DNA of 64,000 nucleotides from Pogonophryne albipinna (lineage: Eukaryota; Chordata; Actinopteri; Perciformes; Artedidraconidae). The stretch is from the NCBI GenBank assembly GCA_028583405.1, contig CM053253.1, positions 4,443,708-4,507,707 on the forward strand, read 5' to 3'. Below are positions 62,512 to 64,000 of this stretch, in pieces (positions within the stretch are counted from its first letter, which is position 1; each line of letters begins with the position of its first letter). Position numbers and translations under genes: made by a program. Under the pieces are notes generated by a model. That model saw only the letters and a list, made by a program, of their open reading frames with translations. It was not told the origin of the DNA and made no database searches.

Positions 62512-64000
62512 GTGAACAGGTAGCACTAGAAATGTTAACATGCTGAACTTGCAGGTGCAAACACTGAACTTTACATGTTGATATTTTTGCTATAGCAGAT
62601 TGTGTGGAGGTTGCAGTTTAAATTGAAGTGTTCAAAGGAATCTGCGATGGAAATATCAACCCAGAACGGAAATGGAAAGCAGCAGAAATATAACTTGTCC
62701 TGGGAAACAGCTTGAAAGTAGAGTTTAGTTTAACGAAGGCTATAATAGAAATGGATGAAAAGGTTGCATGTTAAACAGAGGGATAGAGAATAGGGAGGCA
62801 GTTCAATATGTTTTAAAGTTTGGTTTTAACTCAAGTAAACATGCAGTTAGTCATCATGCAGTCACCAAAACAGATCCAGAGACACACCCTGGGGGGAGAA
62901 ATGAGGGAGCTTTGGAATAAAGTAAGAAAGCAAAATAGACATGTAGGAGGAAAGAAGGAAAGAAGGAAGGAAGGAAAGAGCCAAGCAAGGAAGGAAAGAA
63001 TGGGGAAAGGGCCTTGAGAAGTCAACTGAAGGAGCCTAGGGACAAAAAGAGGAAGGAAGGAAAATAGATCAGGAACCAAGGTAATTATGACCTTATATTA
63101 ATATGACGTTTTCTTTGAGACTATTAAGGTGAAATAAGAGAAGGATGCTGACAATAGTTTAATTTTTCACATGAGAAGCTATCAAAAATAGAAATGACTT
63201 TGTGCAATGAATGAATTTGAAATATGTTTTCCTTAATCTTTCATACCTTCTAACAATGGTGTTAACATGCGGCCTCCACCTGGCAGCGGCACACATTCAC
63301 ACATCTGCAGATACACACTTAGGACATATAAAAAAAACCTGTGTGTGCGCTGAGGCAGGAAATTGTAGATTTTTTCTAATTCAAACTTCATGAAGACTTT
63401 TATTTTCACACATTTCTTAAGTATGAAAACAGCAGATACAGAGTCGTAATAAACAAATGAGAACATAACAAACCGAACAACCAACCACAACCCTTCTAAT
63501 AAATAAAATGTCACCTTCAGTTTAAATATCAGTTCTTGGAGCACCTTCATCACGACAACAAAACTGTTTAGGAATGATTTGTTTTCTACCCAATCTGGTA
63601 CTTCTACTCTTATGGTAAAAACACGTTTAATCAGATATTTCAAAAACATGGATAATGCTCGTACACCCTGAATAAGCTGTGTGTTAGAATTTCAAACAAG
63701 AAATAGTCACCTAATGGAAAGCTTTTAAACGTTTTGTCTTTATAACTTGTATGTTCCCTAGAGCAGCTTCCTTCCTCTCAGTTAAACTCACCAGCACTAA
63801 TGAGCTCTACTTTTTTTGGACGTAAACTGGTTTGGAAATAAAATGAAGTGCTTTTGTAAGCCGACCCTGAAGTTAGCATCTCTAGATTTTAGCAGAAATA
63901 AGATCTGTGGCAAACACACGGTTATGATACGTCCACGTTTCGTTCGGGAAAATCATCATTTGTGAAGCGTATATGAAATCCCCAGAAGTAAAAAGCAACT
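62512..64000. other. No gene seen
   Basis: Contains a purine-rich GGAA/GAAAG stretch at about 62945-63065. The 138-codon minus frame (63233-63649) is AT-rich with no recognisable domain. I do not call it. Confidence 0.45.

Noticed and set aside
63233..63649. 138-codon minus-strand frame
   Set aside because: AT-rich, low similarity to any family I know, and no splice or start context. Length alone is not enough.

Overview
This looks like nuclear DNA of a teleost fish. The signs are long (CA/GT)n runs, dense small DNA transposons of the hAT, PIF/Harbinger and piggyBac types, L2-like LINE tails, solo-LTR-like repeats, and a vertebrate-style gene with six or more coding exons and GT-AG introns. 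Species cannot be named from the sequence alone. No bacterial operon, CRISPR array, tRNA or rRNA was recognised.

The one host gene I can reconstruct is a peptidase-inhibitor-16-like gene (pi16) on the minus strand, from about 26.6 kb down to 1.03 kb. Six coding exons join in phase: signal peptide and CAP start (26335-26606), CAP core (6961-7111, 6323-6390, 6033-6142), a small cysteine-rich segment (2905-2996), and a last exon with an acidic low-complexity stalk and a GPI-type C-terminus (1031-1641). Exon 1 carries an apparent one-base deletion in a C run. Intron 1 is about 19.2 kb and intron 3 is mostly a TG repeat.

Within and between these exons lie: a (GTA)n region that is interrupted by a hAT element; a 35-copy, 37-bp minisatellite (7566-8860); a 16-copy, 57-bp minisatellite (16140-17028), both apparently amplified inside dispersed elements; piggyBac-type and PIF-type elements; and further hAT elements with matching 8-bp target duplications.

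From about 28.4 to 38.1 kb is a nested transposon stack. An element of about 9.3 kb with long inverted ends and a 7-bp flanking duplication (28792-38068) has its left end interrupted by three later insertions. These are a TA-flanked element (itself carrying a hAT, which carries a piggyBac-type element), a 2.29-kb almost entirely palindromic element with a (CA)n centre, and a LINE tail. This stack is the most unusual structure in the window.

From 38 to 64 kb the sequence is transposon-rich and has no host gene that I can recognise. It includes a structurally intact, apparently full-length hAT transposon (49301-51939) with an open transposase frame of about 620-630 aa, a deleted hAT that keeps only a BED zinc finger (45421-46231), a decayed hAT with a C-terminal dimerisation remnant (56820-58315), a solo LTR (54590-55038), and an inverted pair of repeats flanked by CA tracts and holding a telomere-like segment.
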